A model generated the notes under the pieces. It had not been told where the DNA came from. It was given only the letters and a program-made list of their open reading frames with translations, and did no database searches. A DNA stretch of 64,000 nt from Cellulomonas_A sp047229345 (lineage in GTDB: Bacteria > Actinomycetota > Actinomycetes > Actinomycetales > Cellulomonadaceae). The stretch lies in contig NZ_JBFTER010000013.1 of the NCBI RefSeq assembly GCF_047229345.1, positions 1-64,000 of the forward strand. The letters are read 5' to 3'. Each line of letters starts with the position of its first letter. Position 1 is the first letter of the stretch. This document shows positions 49,362 to 59,136 of the stretch, piece by piece. A program made the translations under genes and the position numbers.

Positions 49362-50966
49362 ATGACCGCCGAGCTCGACCCGATCCTCACCGGCCCCGGC
49401 CACGGCACGCTGTCCGTCGCCGCGATCCTCGCCGAGACCGCCCGCCGCCACCCGGACCGGGTCGCGTTCCACGTCGGTGACGCGGCGCTGACCTACGGCC
49501 CGCTGTGGGACCGCACGCGTGCGTACGCGGGTGCGCTGCGCGACCGCGGCGTCGGCCCGGGCGACCGCGTCGCGATGCTCGTGCCGAACGTGCCCGACTT
49601 CGCGCGCGTCTACTACGCGATCCTGTCGCTCGGCGCGGTCGTCGTCCCCGTGCACCTGCTGTTCAAGGCGCAGGAGATCGAGTACGTGCTCGGTGACAGC
49701 GACGCGACGCTGCTCGTCGCCGCGGCCCCGATGCTCGGCGAGGCGCTGCCCGCCGCGGCGGCGGCCGGCGTCCCCGTCGTGACCGTCCTGGTCCCCGACA
49801 CGCACGTCGCCGCCGTCCCCGCCCCGCGCCTCGAGGACGAGGCCGACGCCGCGGAGCCCGTGCGCACGTACGCGTCGGTCAACCCGCTCGCGCCGGCCAC
49901 GGTCCTGTACACGAGCGGCACGACGGGCCGCCCCAAGGGCGCCGTGGCCTCGCACCTGGCCCTCGTCGAGCAGGTGCACGTCACCCTCCTCGACACGGCG
50001 GACATCCGGCCCGACGACGTGGTCTTCGGCGGGCTGCCGTTCTTCCACACGTTCGGCCAGTCGGCCGTGCTCAACACCGCGTTCCGCCGCGGCGCCGCGA
50101 TCGTGCTGCTCCCCCGGTTCGACGCCGACGAGGCGCTCGCGCTGCTCGTCAAGCACCGCGCGACGGTGTTCACGGCGGTCCCGACGATGTTCCTCGGCAT
50201 GGTCCAGGCCGCCGCGCGCACCCCCGACCGGCCCCCGCTCAAGTACGCGGTCTCGGGCGGCGCCGCGCTACCGGTCGCGCTGCTCGAGGCGTTCGCCGCG
50301 GCGTTCGGCGCCGAGGTGCACGAGGGCTACGGGCTGACCGAGACGGCGCCGACGGTGTCGTTCAACTACGTCGGCGAGCCCATCCGGCCCGGCACCGTCG
50401 GGCGGCCGCTGTGGGGCGTCGACGTCGAGATCGCGGACTCCGAGGTCGAGGAGCGGATCGTGCTGCTCGGGCCGGGCGAGCTCGGCGAGGTCGTGGTCCG
50501 CGGCCACAACCTGTTCAAGGGCTACCTGGGCAACCCCGAGGCGACCGCGGCCGCCGTCGTCGACGGCTGGTTCCGGACCGGCGACCTCGGCACCGTCGAC
50601 GCCGAGGGCATCGTCACGATCGTCGACCGCAAGAAGGACATGATCGTCCGCAACGGCTACAACGTGTACCCGAGCGAGGTCGAGGACGCGATGGTGCGCC
50701 ACCCCGCCGTCGCGCAGGCCGCGGTGTTCGGCGTCGAGGACGAGGCGCACGGCCAGGAGGTCCACGCCGCCGTCGTGCTCATGCCCGGCCGCACCGCGAC
50801 CGCGCAGGAGGTCGTCGACTTCACGCGCGAGCGGATCGCCGCCTACAAGTACCCGCGCGTCGTGCACCTCGTCGAGACGCTGCCGCTCGGCGGCTCGGGC
50901 AAGGTGCTCAAGCGCGAGCTCGTCGCGCAGTACTCGACGCCGGCCGCGGAGCACGTCCCGGGCTGA
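49362..50966 (+). CDS. Acyl-CoA synthetase / AMP-dependent ligase
   Basis: A 534-residue ANL-superfamily ligase. P-loop-like motif TVLYTSGTTGRPKGAV near 182-197, A5 motif GYGLTETAPTVSFNY near 322, A7 GWFRTGDLGTVD near 400, A8 DRKKDMIVRNGYNVYPSEVED near 423-443, and the A10 lysine in GSGKVLKREL near 513. It would activate a fatty or branched acid for the dehydrogenase encoded upstream. AAGGGA precedes the ATG. Confidence 0.94.
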   Translation: MTAELDPILTGPGHGTLSVAAILAETARRHPDRVAFHVGDAALTYGPLWDRTRAYAGALRDRGVGPGDRVAMLVPNVPDFARVYYAILSLGAVVVPVHLLFKAQEIEYVLGDSDATLLVAAAPMLGEALPAAAAAGVPVVTVLVPDTHVAAVPAPRLEDEADAAEPVRTYASVNPLAPATVLYTSGTTGRPKGAVASHLALVEQVHVTLLDTADIRPDDVVFGGLPFFHTFGQSAVLNTAFRRGAAIVLLPRFDADEALALLVKHRATVFTAVPTMFLGMVQAAARTPDRPPLKYAVSGGAALPVALLEAFAAAFGAEVHEGYGLTETAPTVSFNYVGEPIRPGTVGRPLWGVDVEIADSEVEERIVLLGPGELGEVVVRGHNLFKGYLGNPEATAAAVVDGWFRTGDLGTVDAEGIVTIVDRKKDMIVRNGYNVYPSEVEDAMVRHPAVAQAAVFGVEDEAHGQEVHAAVVLMPGRTATAQEVVDFTRERIAAYKYPRVVHLVETLPLGGSGKVLKRELVAQYSTPAAEHVPG

Positions 50967-51089
50967 CCCGACCGCGACCGGCAAGTGCCCCGCCCAGCGG
51001 TTCACCGGCCTTCATCCAGCCCGGCGAGGACCACTGGCACGGCGCGACGAGCGCCGCGCGACCTACCGGGACACGCCGGGCCCCCGCCG

Positions 51090-51818
51090 TCACGCGCCCT
51101 GCAGGCGCTCCACAGACCGCGCGAGCCACTCCGCCAGGAGGGCCCGCTCGGCGTCGCTCAGCCCGGGGAGGTCGTCGAGCACCGTCCCGAAGGTCACGGC
51201 CACGGTGGTGGTCCTGGTCGCCTCGGGAGCGGCCGGCTCGTGCGCGACGACGCTCGCGAGGACGGCGTCGAGCATCGCGTCCGCGAGGCCCGGGTCCCGC
51301 TCGCCCGCGGGCACCTCCAGGAGCGCGAGCACGGTCCCGTTGCCGGCCGCGTGGATCATCGCGAGCGCACGCTGCTCGCTCACCCGCAGGAGCCCGGCGA
51401 CGGCGAGCGCGTGGACGCGGGCGCGCAGCACCTCGATCCCGCGCGCCGTCGCCGGGGACCGGCCGGGCGAGCGGTGCGTGGCGAGCAGGCGGTACAGCTC
51501 GGGGTTCGCGAGCCCGAACTCGACGTGCGTGCGCCACCCGGCCCGCAGGTCCGCCACCGGGTCGCCCTCCGACGCGCTCGCCGCGGCCTTGGTGTCGACG
51601 TACGCCGCCATGACGTGCTCCGCGAGCGCGTCGACGAGCCCGTCCTTGTCGCCGAACAGACGGTAGATCGTCGGCGGCTGCACGCCCGCCGCCGAGGCGA
51701 CGGCCCGCGTCGTGACCGCGGCGGCGCCGTCGTGACGCAGGAGGCGCTCGGCCTGCTCCAGGATGCGGGCCCGTGCGTCGTCCCGCGGATCGGGCACGGG
51801 GTCGGGCTCGGGTGACAT
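51090..51818 (-). CDS. TetR-family transcriptional regulator
   Basis: A 242-residue TetR protein: ARILEQAERLLRHDGAAAVTTRAVASAAGVQPPTIYRLFGDKDGLVDALAEHVMAAYV is the HTH region (about 17-75); the C-terminal part (VEFGLANPELYRLLATHRSPGRSPATARGIEVLRARVHALAVAGLL) fits a WHG/TetR_C-like ligand domain. Divergent from an NmrA-like reductase 86 bp away, its likely target. Confidence 0.88.
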   Translation of the reverse strand: MSPEPDPVPDPRDDARARILEQAERLLRHDGAAAVTTRAVASAAGVQPPTIYRLFGDKDGLVDALAEHVMAAYVDTKAAASASEGDPVADLRAGWRTHVEFGLANPELYRLLATHRSPGRSPATARGIEVLRARVHALAVAGLLRVSEQRALAMIHAAGNGTVLALLEVPAGERDPGLADAMLDAVLASVVAHEPAAPEATRTTTVAVTFGTVLDDLPGLSDAERALLAEWLARSVERLQGA

Positions 51819-51845
51819 GGATCAAGGGTAACGCCCGCGGCGTAC

Positions 51846-51861
51846 CACTGAATTTCCAGTG
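51846..51861. promoter_or_regulatory. Palindromic TetR operator candidate
   Basis: CACTGAATTTCCAGTG (CACTG-N6-CAGTG) lies between the divergent TetR and NmrA-like genes; another CCACTGG half lies about 25 bp further. The site is AT-rich relative to the surroundings. Confidence 0.55.
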
Positions 51862-51904
51862 ATAACGTGATGCGAGTTCCACTGGTTCAACGAGAGGTGC
51901 CGTC

Positions 51905-52765
51905 ATGATCGTCCTCACCGGCGCGACCGGTCAGCTCGGGTCGCAGATCGTCGAGCGCCTGCTCGAGCGCGTGCCCGCGCACACCGTCGGGGTCAGCGTC
52001 CGCGACCCCGCGAAGGCCACGGACCTCGCCGAGCGCGGCGTGCGCGTCCGGGCCGGCGACTTCACCGACCCCGCCGGCCTGCGGCACGCCTTCGAGGGCG
52101 CCGAGCAGGTGCTCGTGGTCTCGGCCGCCATCCGGGGCCCCGGTGCGGCCGAGGCGAACCGGGCCGCCGTCGACGCCGCCCACGCAGCCGGCGCCGCGCG
52201 GGTCCTCTACACGAGCCACCAGGCGGCCTCGGCGACCTCGCTGTTCTCCCCGCAGGCCACGCACGCGGCGACCGAGGCGCACCTCGCCGGGCTCGGCGTC
52301 CCGTTCACCGCGCTGCGCAACGGGTTCTACGCCGACACCCTGCGCTTCTCCGTCGGGGACGCACCGAGGACCGGCCTCCTCGTCGCACCCGAGGACGGAC
52401 CCGTGTCCTGGACCGCGCACGCCGACCTCGCGGAGGCTGCCGCGCTCGCGCTCACGGACGCAGGGGCGCTCGACGGCGTCACCCCGCCGTTGACCGCGGC
52501 CGAGGCGCTCGACCTGCACGCCGTCGCGCAGCAGCTCAGCGAGGTCCTCGGGCGCACCGTCCGACGCGTCGTCGTGAGCGACGAGGAGTGGAAGGAGGCG
52601 GCCGTCGAGCGCGGCATGCCCGTCGCAGCGGCCGACTTCACGCTCGGCATGTACCGCGCGGCCCGCCGCGGGGAGTTCGAGGTGACCGACCCGACCCTGG
52701 GGACGCTCCTCGGTCGGCGCCCCACACCGGTGCGCTCGGTGCTCGAGACGATCGCCGGCGCCTGA
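51905..52765 (+). CDS. NmrA-like NAD(P)-binding protein (QorB type)
   Basis: A 286-residue atypical SDR: IVLTGATGQLGSQIVERLLERV (NADP motif), DFTDPAGLRHAFEGAEQVLVVSA, YTSHQAASATSLFSPQATHAATEAHLAGLGVPFTALRNGFYADTL, as in NAD(P)H:quinone oxidoreductase 2. Divergent from the TetR regulator. GAGAGGT precedes the ATG. Confidence 0.9.
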   Translation: MIVLTGATGQLGSQIVERLLERVPAHTVGVSVRDPAKATDLAERGVRVRAGDFTDPAGLRHAFEGAEQVLVVSAAIRGPGAAEANRAAVDAAHAAGAARVLYTSHQAASATSLFSPQATHAATEAHLAGLGVPFTALRNGFYADTLRFSVGDAPRTGLLVAPEDGPVSWTAHADLAEAAALALTDAGALDGVTPPLTAAEALDLHAVAQQLSEVLGRTVRRVVVSDEEWKEAAVERGMPVAAADFTLGMYRAARRGEFEVTDPTLGTLLGRRPTPVRSVLETIAGA

Positions 52766-52981
52766 CACCTCCCACCCGCGAGGTCAGCAGCCACCGCGTG
52801 GGCCGCGCGACCGTGCACCCGGCCGCCGAGCGGTGAGCGGTCAGCGTGAACGGCGGGCGGTGAGCGTCCGTCGAGGTGGGTACGCCGCGCCGCACGCGTC
52901 ATCAGAACGACCGACGACCCTGCACGTCCACCGCGGCAGGGTCGTCGTCGTGCCCGAGACCCGTGCCCCCGGAGGTCCCCG

Positions 52982-54175
52982 ATGACGTCCACCGCCCCCG
53001 CCGCGCCCACGACCACGCCCACCCGCATCACGTCCCTGGACGTCCTGCGCGGCGTCGCCATCCTCGGCACGTTCGCGTCGAACGTGTGGCTGTTCGCCCA
53101 CCCCGGCGGGCCCACCGCCTGGTTCGCCGGCGGCGGGCCGGCGCCGGACGTCGTCGAGACGGCGCTCCGGACGCTCGCCAACGGCAAGTTCCTCGCGCTG
53201 CTCACGCTGCTGTTCGGCATCGGCATCGAGCTGCAGTACCGCTCGGCGGTGCGCCGCGGCTCCCCGTGGCCGGGCCGGTACCCGGTGCGGGCGGCGATCC
53301 TCTTCGTCGAGGGGCTCCTGCACTACGTGCTCGTGTTCGAGTTCGACGTCCTCATGGGCTACGCCGTCGCGTCGTTGCTGGTGGCGTACCTCGTCGGGCG
53401 CAGCGACCGGGTGGTGCACGCGTGGATGGCGGTGGTCGGCGGCCTCTACCTGCTCGGCATCGGGGCCGTCACGGCGCTGCTGCTCGTGCTGCCGGGCGGG
53501 CCGGCGGTGCCGGAGCCGGCCGTGGCGTCGACGGCGAGCTGGTGGGAGCAGGTCCTCGTGCGGCTCGACAGCGCCGGGCTCTACCGGATCGAGCTCGTCC
53601 TGATCGTGCCGTCCGCCACGGTGCTGTTCCTCCTGGGCTCGCGGCTGCTGCGCGCGGGCGCGCTCGACGACACCCCCGCCGGCGCGCGGATCCGCCGACG
53701 CCTCATGCTGCTCGGCTTCGGGGTCGGCGCGCCGCTGAACCTGGTGACCGCGTTCGCCGGCCCGGCCTGGGTGCTCGTCGACCGGTACGTGCTCCCCCCG
53801 CTGGTGGCCCTCGGCCTGCTCGGGCTGATCACCGGGATCGTCCTGCGCAGCCGCGGGGGTGCGCCGCGCCGTGCCGTCGCCGCCGTCGGCCGCACCGCGC
53901 TGTCCTGCTACGTGCTGCAGAACGTGCTCGCGAGCGTCCTCTGCTACGACTGGGGCCTCGGGCTGGCCACCCGGTTCGCCGACGCCCGGCCCTGGTGGGT
54001 CGTCGGGCTGTGGGCCGTGGTCTCGCTCGCGCTCGTGCTGTTCGCGACCGCCTGGCTGCGGCACTTCGAGCGTGGACCGCTCGAGCTGCTCGTCCAGCGG
54101 GTCTACGCGCGGCCGCCGCACGCACCCGCGCAGCCGGAGACGTCACCCGTCGGCGACGGCCACGCGCGCTGCTAG
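52982..54175 (+). CDS. DUF418 (YeiB-like) membrane protein
   Basis: A 397-residue integral membrane protein with about eight to ten helices. The start ITSLDVLRGVAILGTFASNVWLF is the common N-terminus of DUF418/heparan-acetyltransferase-like proteins; the C-terminal DUF418 region is RRAVAAVGRTALSCYVLQNVLASVLCYDWGLGLA ... ERGPLELLVQRVYARP. Possibly an acyltransferase or transporter; unproven. GGAGGT precedes the ATG. Confidence 0.9.
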   Translation: MTSTAPAAPTTTPTRITSLDVLRGVAILGTFASNVWLFAHPGGPTAWFAGGGPAPDVVETALRTLANGKFLALLTLLFGIGIELQYRSAVRRGSPWPGRYPVRAAILFVEGLLHYVLVFEFDVLMGYAVASLLVAYLVGRSDRVVHAWMAVVGGLYLLGIGAVTALLLVLPGGPAVPEPAVASTASWWEQVLVRLDSAGLYRIELVLIVPSATVLFLLGSRLLRAGALDDTPAGARIRRRLMLLGFGVGAPLNLVTAFAGPAWVLVDRYVLPPLVALGLLGLITGIVLRSRGGAPRRAVAAVGRTALSCYVLQNVLASVLCYDWGLGLATRFADARPWWVVGLWAVVSLALVLFATAWLRHFERGPLELLVQRVYARPPHAPAQPETSPVGDGHARC

Positions 54176-54184
54176 TGTCCCGCG

Positions 54185-55330
54185 GTGCAGAGAACACGGG
54201 CCTACCGCCCGCTCGTCGGTGTGGTCCTCGCGGGGCTCCTGCTGTGGTTCGCGGCGGGCGTCCTGCACGTGGTGCTGAGCCGGGCCGGCACCCCGCCTGG
54301 GCTCGTCGGGTTGCTGGCTCCGTCCACGGCGATGCGAGGCCCGGCCCACATCCTCGCCACGGCGTCCTTCGTGGGGCCGGAGAGCGTCGCCGTGTTCGTC
54401 GTCGTCCTCGCGGTGCTCGCTCGGCCGGTGCTGCGCGCGCGGTCCGCCGGAGCCGGTGCGCGGGTGCTGGGCGTGTGGTTCGCCGCCATCGTGGCGGGCC
54501 TCGCCCCGGTGCTCGTGACCACGGCGACCGCCCTCCTCCGTCTCGACGACTCGCTGCTCGCCCGCGAGGGGTGGGTGACGGTCCTGGCGTACGGCTACGC
54601 GGAGCCGCTGCGCACGGGGTGCGCGTGGGGCCTCACCTACGGGTGGCTCGTCGGGCTCGCGGCCGTCGCACTCCTCCGGCGCGACACGCGGGCGCCCGGC
54701 GGGCAGCGACGCCCGCCGCAGCCGCGCCCGGCTGCCCTGGTGGCGGGCGTCGTCGCCGGCGGCCTGTCGGCGCTCGGGTGGTTGCTCGCCGCCGCGGCGG
54801 ACTCGCAGGTCGTCGAGGCGCTCGCCCGGCTGGCCCCGACGACCGGGCGGGATCCCGGCACCACCCTCCTGCTCGAGCTCGCGTGGACGCTGCCCGTCAC
54901 CACGGCGGCCGGCCGGCCGTTCCCGCTCGTCCTGCTGAGCGGCGTGCTCGTGGGCGTGGTCGTCGGTGCGCTGACCTGGCTCGCCGTCCGCGGCACCGAC
55001 CGCACGGCCCGTCTGCTCCCGTTCCTCTGCGTCTGGGCGGCGGCCGTCGTCGGGACGGGGCTCGGTGCGCTGCCGACCGCCCTCGCCGGGCACGGGTTCT
55101 CCCCGCAGGGCGACGAGCGGTGGATGACGGTCCAGTCGCTGCTCCGCAGCCCGACGGACGGCGGTGCCGCCGGCGCGCTGGGCGGCTGGGTCCCCGCGCT
55201 CGCCGTGCTCGCGGTGCTGGCGTGGCTCGGTCGTGCTGCGCCGGTCGAGGACACGCCGGTCGAGGACGCGCCGACCGATCCGGCGCCGGCTCCCGCGGAC
55301 GGCGCCGGGGACGTGTCGCGCCCGGCCTGA
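54185..55330 (+). CDS. Multi-pass membrane protein of unknown function
   Basis: A 381-residue protein with about nine hydrophobic segments, e.g. VGVVLAGLLLWFAAGVLHVVL, VAVFVVVLAVLARPVL, GVWFAAIVAGLAPVLVTTATALL, LVAGVVAGGLSALGWLLAAAA and LLSGVLVGVVVGALTWLAV. The C-terminus is acidic/Pro-rich. TAGTGT (which begins with the TAG stop of the preceding gene) lies 6 bases before the GTG, so it may have its own leaderless promoter. I recognise no family. It ends 2 bp from the convergent RND gene. Confidence 0.65.
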   Translation: MQRTRAYRPLVGVVLAGLLLWFAAGVLHVVLSRAGTPPGLVGLLAPSTAMRGPAHILATASFVGPESVAVFVVVLAVLARPVLRARSAGAGARVLGVWFAAIVAGLAPVLVTTATALLRLDDSLLAREGWVTVLAYGYAEPLRTGCAWGLTYGWLVGLAAVALLRRDTRAPGGQRRPPQPRPAALVAGVVAGGLSALGWLLAAAADSQVVEALARLAPTTGRDPGTTLLLELAWTLPVTTAAGRPFPLVLLSGVLVGVVVGALTWLAVRGTDRTARLLPFLCVWAAAVVGTGLGALPTALAGHGFSPQGDERWMTVQSLLRSPTDGGAAGALGGWVPALAVLAVLAWLGRAAPVEDTPVEDAPTDPAPAPADGAGDVSRPA

Positions 55331-55332
55331 CG

Positions 55333-58300
55333 CTACTCGCGGGCAGCCGCCACGGCGTCGGGCACGGCGGTCTCGTCCGCGGTGGTCTCCACCGGAGCGG
55401 CGTGCCGTCCCGCCCGCCGCGCCGCGCGCCGGTCGGCACGCCGCTCCTTGCGCCGCTCGACGAGCACGTACAGCGCGGGGACCACCAGCAGCGTGAGCAG
55501 CGTCGAGGAGATCAGCCCGCCGATGACGACGAGCGCGAGCGGCTTGCTGATGAACGCCCCGCCGCCCGTGAGCCCGAGGGCCATGGGCGTCAGCGCGAAC
55601 ACCGTCGCGAGCGCGGTCATGACGATCGGGCGCAGGCGCTTGCGGGCGCCCTCGCGCACGGCCTCGTCGAGCGACCGGCCGCGCTCGCGGTACTGGTTGA
55701 TGAGGTCGATGAGCACGATCGCGTTCGACACGACGATGCCGACCAGCATCAGGGCCCCGATCAGGGCGGGGACCCCGAGCGGCGTGCCGCTCACGAGCAG
55801 CGCGACGATGGCGCCGGTGGCGGCGAACGGCACGGACACCAGCAGGATCAGCGGCTGCACGAGCGACCCGAACGTCGCGACCATGACGACGTAGACGATC
55901 GCGATGGCGACGAGCAGCGCGAGGCCGAGGTCCGCGAACGCGTCCTGCTGCTGGCTCGCGACGCCGCCGACCTCGACGTCGACGCCGGCCGGGAGGTCGA
56001 GCCCGTCGACCGCGGCCTGGAGCTCGCGCGTCAGCGAGCCGACGTCCTGCGTCGCGGGCGTGACCCGGACCGTCGCGGACCGCTCGCCGTCGACGCGCGT
56101 GACGGATGTCGGGACCTGCACCGCCTCGACCGCGGCGACGTCGGTCAGCGGCACGAGGCCCTGGGCCGACGGGACGACGAGCGCCTCGATCTCGGCGCGC
56201 GTGGCGGGTGCGGTGCCGGACGACACGACGACCTCGAGCGGGCCGTCGCCCAGGTCGAGCTCGCCGATCGCGCGGGCGGGGTTCATCGCCGCGGCGACGA
56301 CACCGGAGACGACGGTCTCGGAGAGGCCGAGCCCGGCGGCCGCCTCCCGGTCGACCGTGACCTGCAGGACCTCCTGCTCGCCCGCGAGGTCGTTGGCGAC
56401 CTCCGCGGCGCCCTCGACGTCACGGACCGCCTCGTGCACCGAGTCCGCAGCCGCCGCGAGGTCGTCGCGGTCGGTGGCCCGGACGGCGATGTCGACCGTC
56501 GACGAGCCGAACCCGCCCTCGCTGCCGGCGACGTTGATCGCGGTGACGGGCGCCGCGACGAGCGGCTCGACGGCCGCGCGGACGTCGTCCTGCGCGGCCA
56601 CGCCGTCGGCGTCCCCGTCGAGCGTGATCGCGAACGACGCGGAGGGCGTGCTGCCGCCGCCGCTGAACGCCGCCGCGGCCGCGTCGCCGGTGCCGACGGT
56701 CGTCTGCACGCTCTCGATCGCGTCGACCCCGGCCAGGGCGTCCTCGACCTCGCGCGCCGCGGCGTCCTGCGCCGCGAGCGACGTGCCGACCTCGAACCGC
56801 TGCGTCACGGTGACGGTGTTCTGGCCGCTGTCGCCGATGAAGTTCGTCTCGAGCCGCGGCACGAGCCCGAGCGTCCCGACGAGCACGACGACGGCCACGC
56901 CGATCGTCATCCACGGGCGGCGCAGCGCCGCCGCGAGCGACGGGACGTACGCGCGCTGCCACAGCCCGCGACGCTCCTTCGCCTCGGCGGCCTCGCGCGC
57001 TGCGGCGGCGCCGGCCTCGGTGCCGTCGACCTCGCCCGGCGAGCGCACGAACCAGTACGCGAGCACCGGCACGATCGTGAGCGCGACGAGCAGCGACGCG
57101 AGCATCGCGATCGCCACGGTCACGGCGAACGGCCGGAACAGCTCGCCGACCATGCCGCCCACGAGCGCGATCGGCAGGAACACCGCGACGGTCGAGATCG
57201 TCGACGCGGCGATCGCGCCACCGACCTCGCGGACCGCGGTGAAGATCGCGGCGGTCTTCTCCTCGCCGTAGGACAGGTGCCGCTTGATGTTCTCGATGAC
57301 GACGATCGCGTCGTCGACCACGCGCCCGATCGAGATCGTCAGGGCGCCGAGCGTGAGGATGTTGAGGGTGTACCCGGTCGCGTCCATGACGATGAACGTC
57401 ACCGCGAGGGACAGCGGGATCGACACTGCGGAGACCAGCGTCGCGCGGATCGAGGCGAGGAACACGAGGATGACGACGACGGCGAACACGAGCCCGAGGC
57501 CACCCTCGGTCGCGAGCCCCTCGATGGACTCCTCGATGAACGGCGCCTGGTCGAACACGACCGCGGTGCGCACGCCCTCGGCCTCGAGCGCGGGGCCGAG
57601 GTCCGCGAGCGCGTCCTGCACGGCGTGCGACACGTCGACCGTGTTGCCGTCGGGGGTCTTGGTGATCGCGACGCCGAGCGCCGGGGAGCCGTCGAGCCGC
57701 GAGTAGGACGTCGGGTCCTCGGGGGCGACCGTGACGGTCGCGACGTCGCCGAGCGTGCCGGCGCCGAGCGGCAGGGCCTCGAGGTCCTCGACGGAGCCGA
57801 GGCGTGAGCCGGCCTGCACCGAGTACGTCCGGTCGCCCTCGGTGAGCGTGCCGACGGGGAGCACGACGCCGTAGTCGGCGAGCAGGTCGGAGACGGCCGT
57901 CGGGTCGACGCCCGCGACGGCGACGCGCGCGGCGTCGAGCTCGACGAGCACCTGGTCGGCGGTGCCGCCCGTGACGGCGACCGTGCGGACGCCCTCGATG
58001 TCCTCGAGCGCGGGCACCACGACGGTCTCGATCGTCGCCGCGAGCGCGCTCGTGCCGGAGTCGCCGCCCTCGTCGGACGCCGCCGCGAGCTGGATCACCG
58101 GCAGGTCGTCGAGCGAGCCGGTGATGACGGTCGGCTCGACGCCCTCGGGGAGCTGGGTCTGCAGGCGGGAGATCGCGGTCTGCAGGCGCTGCGTCACCGC
58201 ATCCAGGTCGGTGCCGTACTCGAGCTCGACGGTCGTCAGGCCGAGCCCGGTCGAGGCGGTCGACGTGATCGACTCGATGTCCGGGATCGCGCGGACCGCG

Positions 58301-58509
58301 GCCTCGACGGGCTCGACGACCCCCTGCTCGACGACCTCGGGCGACGACCCCGGGTAGACCGAGACGACGACCGCGACGGGCAGCTGCAGCGACGGGATGA
58401 GCTCCTGCTTGAGCTGTCCGACGCTCAGGACCCCGAAGACGGCGATGGCGAACGTCGCGAGCGCGACGACGGCACGGTTCGCCAGGGAGAGACGGGCGAG
58501 ACGGGACAC
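55333..58509 (-). CDS. RND-family efflux transporter (AcrB/HAE1-like)
   Basis: A 1058-residue inner-membrane exporter with 12 expected helices and two large extracytoplasmic loops. N-terminal helix NRAVVALATFAIAVFGVLSV, then YPGSSPEVVEQGVVEPVEAAVRAI; the TM4 proton-relay motif is ISIGRVVDDAIVVIENI, and the second half repeats it as LMLVGIVVSNAIVLIDLINQ. C-terminal tail is basic. GTG at 58509 has GGAGGC upstream. No membrane-fusion or outer-membrane partner is nearby, as in other Gram-positive members. A divergent MarR gene probably controls it. Confidence 0.93.
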   Translation of the reverse strand: MSRLARLSLANRAVVALATFAIAVFGVLSVGQLKQELIPSLQLPVAVVVSVYPGSSPEVVEQGVVEPVEAAVRAIPDIESITSTASTGLGLTTVELEYGTDLDAVTQRLQTAISRLQTQLPEGVEPTVITGSLDDLPVIQLAAASDEGGDSGTSALAATIETVVVPALEDIEGVRTVAVTGGTADQVLVELDAARVAVAGVDPTAVSDLLADYGVVLPVGTLTEGDRTYSVQAGSRLGSVEDLEALPLGAGTLGDVATVTVAPEDPTSYSRLDGSPALGVAITKTPDGNTVDVSHAVQDALADLGPALEAEGVRTAVVFDQAPFIEESIEGLATEGGLGLVFAVVVILVFLASIRATLVSAVSIPLSLAVTFIVMDATGYTLNILTLGALTISIGRVVDDAIVVIENIKRHLSYGEEKTAAIFTAVREVGGAIAASTISTVAVFLPIALVGGMVGELFRPFAVTVAIAMLASLLVALTIVPVLAYWFVRSPGEVDGTEAGAAAAREAAEAKERRGLWQRAYVPSLAAALRRPWMTIGVAVVVLVGTLGLVPRLETNFIGDSGQNTVTVTQRFEVGTSLAAQDAAAREVEDALAGVDAIESVQTTVGTGDAAAAAFSGGGSTPSASFAITLDGDADGVAAQDDVRAAVEPLVAAPVTAINVAGSEGGFGSSTVDIAVRATDRDDLAAAADSVHEAVRDVEGAAEVANDLAGEQEVLQVTVDREAAAGLGLSETVVSGVVAAAMNPARAIGELDLGDGPLEVVVSSGTAPATRAEIEALVVPSAQGLVPLTDVAAVEAVQVPTSVTRVDGERSATVRVTPATQDVGSLTRELQAAVDGLDLPAGVDVEVGGVASQQQDAFADLGLALLVAIAIVYVVMVATFGSLVQPLILLVSVPFAATGAIVALLVSGTPLGVPALIGALMLVGIVVSNAIVLIDLINQYRERGRSLDEAVREGARKRLRPIVMTALATVFALTPMALGLTGGGAFISKPLALVVIGGLISSTLLTLLVVPALYVLVERRKERRADRRAARRAGRHAAPVETTADETAVPDAVAAARE

Positions 58510-58604
58510 GGGGGCCTCCGGGTCAGGGCGCAGCGGGCGCTGCGGCACGGCACAGCAGGAAGGACGGGTACGGGTGGCACTCGACGCGGCGTCCTCGGCG
58601 CGGT

Positions 58605-58617
58605 CGTTAGCCTAACG
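58605..58617. promoter_or_regulatory. Palindrome between RND exporter and MarR gene
   Basis: CGTTAG-C-CTAACG, a perfect 6-base-arm palindrome, lies 25 bp upstream of the MarR -10 (TAGCCT, 58642-58647). A typical MarR operator position. Confidence 0.55.
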
Positions 58618-58654
58618 CGAAGGATCGCCCCGGTGTTCCCGTAGCCTTCGGCCC

Positions 58655-59122
58655 ATGACCGACGACCCGCGCGCGCACCTCGTGGAGCAGTTCGCGCAGG
58701 CGCACGCCGCGCTCGACGACGCGTTCCTCACGTCCCGGCTGCGCCCGCTGCTCGAGACCACGCTGACCGTCCAGCAGCTCCGCGCGCTCGGCCTCGTCGC
58801 GACGGGCGGTGCCACCACGACCCACGCGCTCGCCGAGGCGCTCGACGTCTCCGCCGCGACCGTCTCGGGCGTCGTCGACCGGCTCGTCGGCGCGGGGATG
58901 GTCGAGCGGCACGCGGACCCGCACGACGGCCGCGTCCGTGTGCTGGCCCCGACCGACGCCGGCACCGCGACGCTCCGCCACCTGCTCACGCTCCCGATGG
59001 ACGCCGAGCTGGAGGTCCTCGCGGAGCTCGACGTCGACGACCTGGCGGCGCTCGTCCGCGGCATGTGGGCGCTCGCCGAAGCGGCCCGCCGGTCCGTCCC
59101 GCAGGCGCCGCCCGCCGGCTGA
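58655..59122 (+). CDS. MarR-family transcriptional regulator
   Basis: A 155-residue MarR protein: LETTLTVQQLRALGLVATGGATTTHALAEALDVSAATVSGVVDRLVGAGMVERHADPHDGRVRVLAPTDAG. Divergent from the RND transporter, its likely target. TAGCCT ends 7 bases before the ATG (leaderless). Confidence 0.9.
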   Translation: MTDDPRAHLVEQFAQAHAALDDAFLTSRLRPLLETTLTVQQLRALGLVATGGATTTHALAEALDVSAATVSGVVDRLVGAGMVERHADPHDGRVRVLAPTDAGTATLRHLLTLPMDAELEVLAELDVDDLAALVRGMWALAEAARRSVPQAPPAG

Positions 59123-59136
59123 CGAGCCCGGCGACG

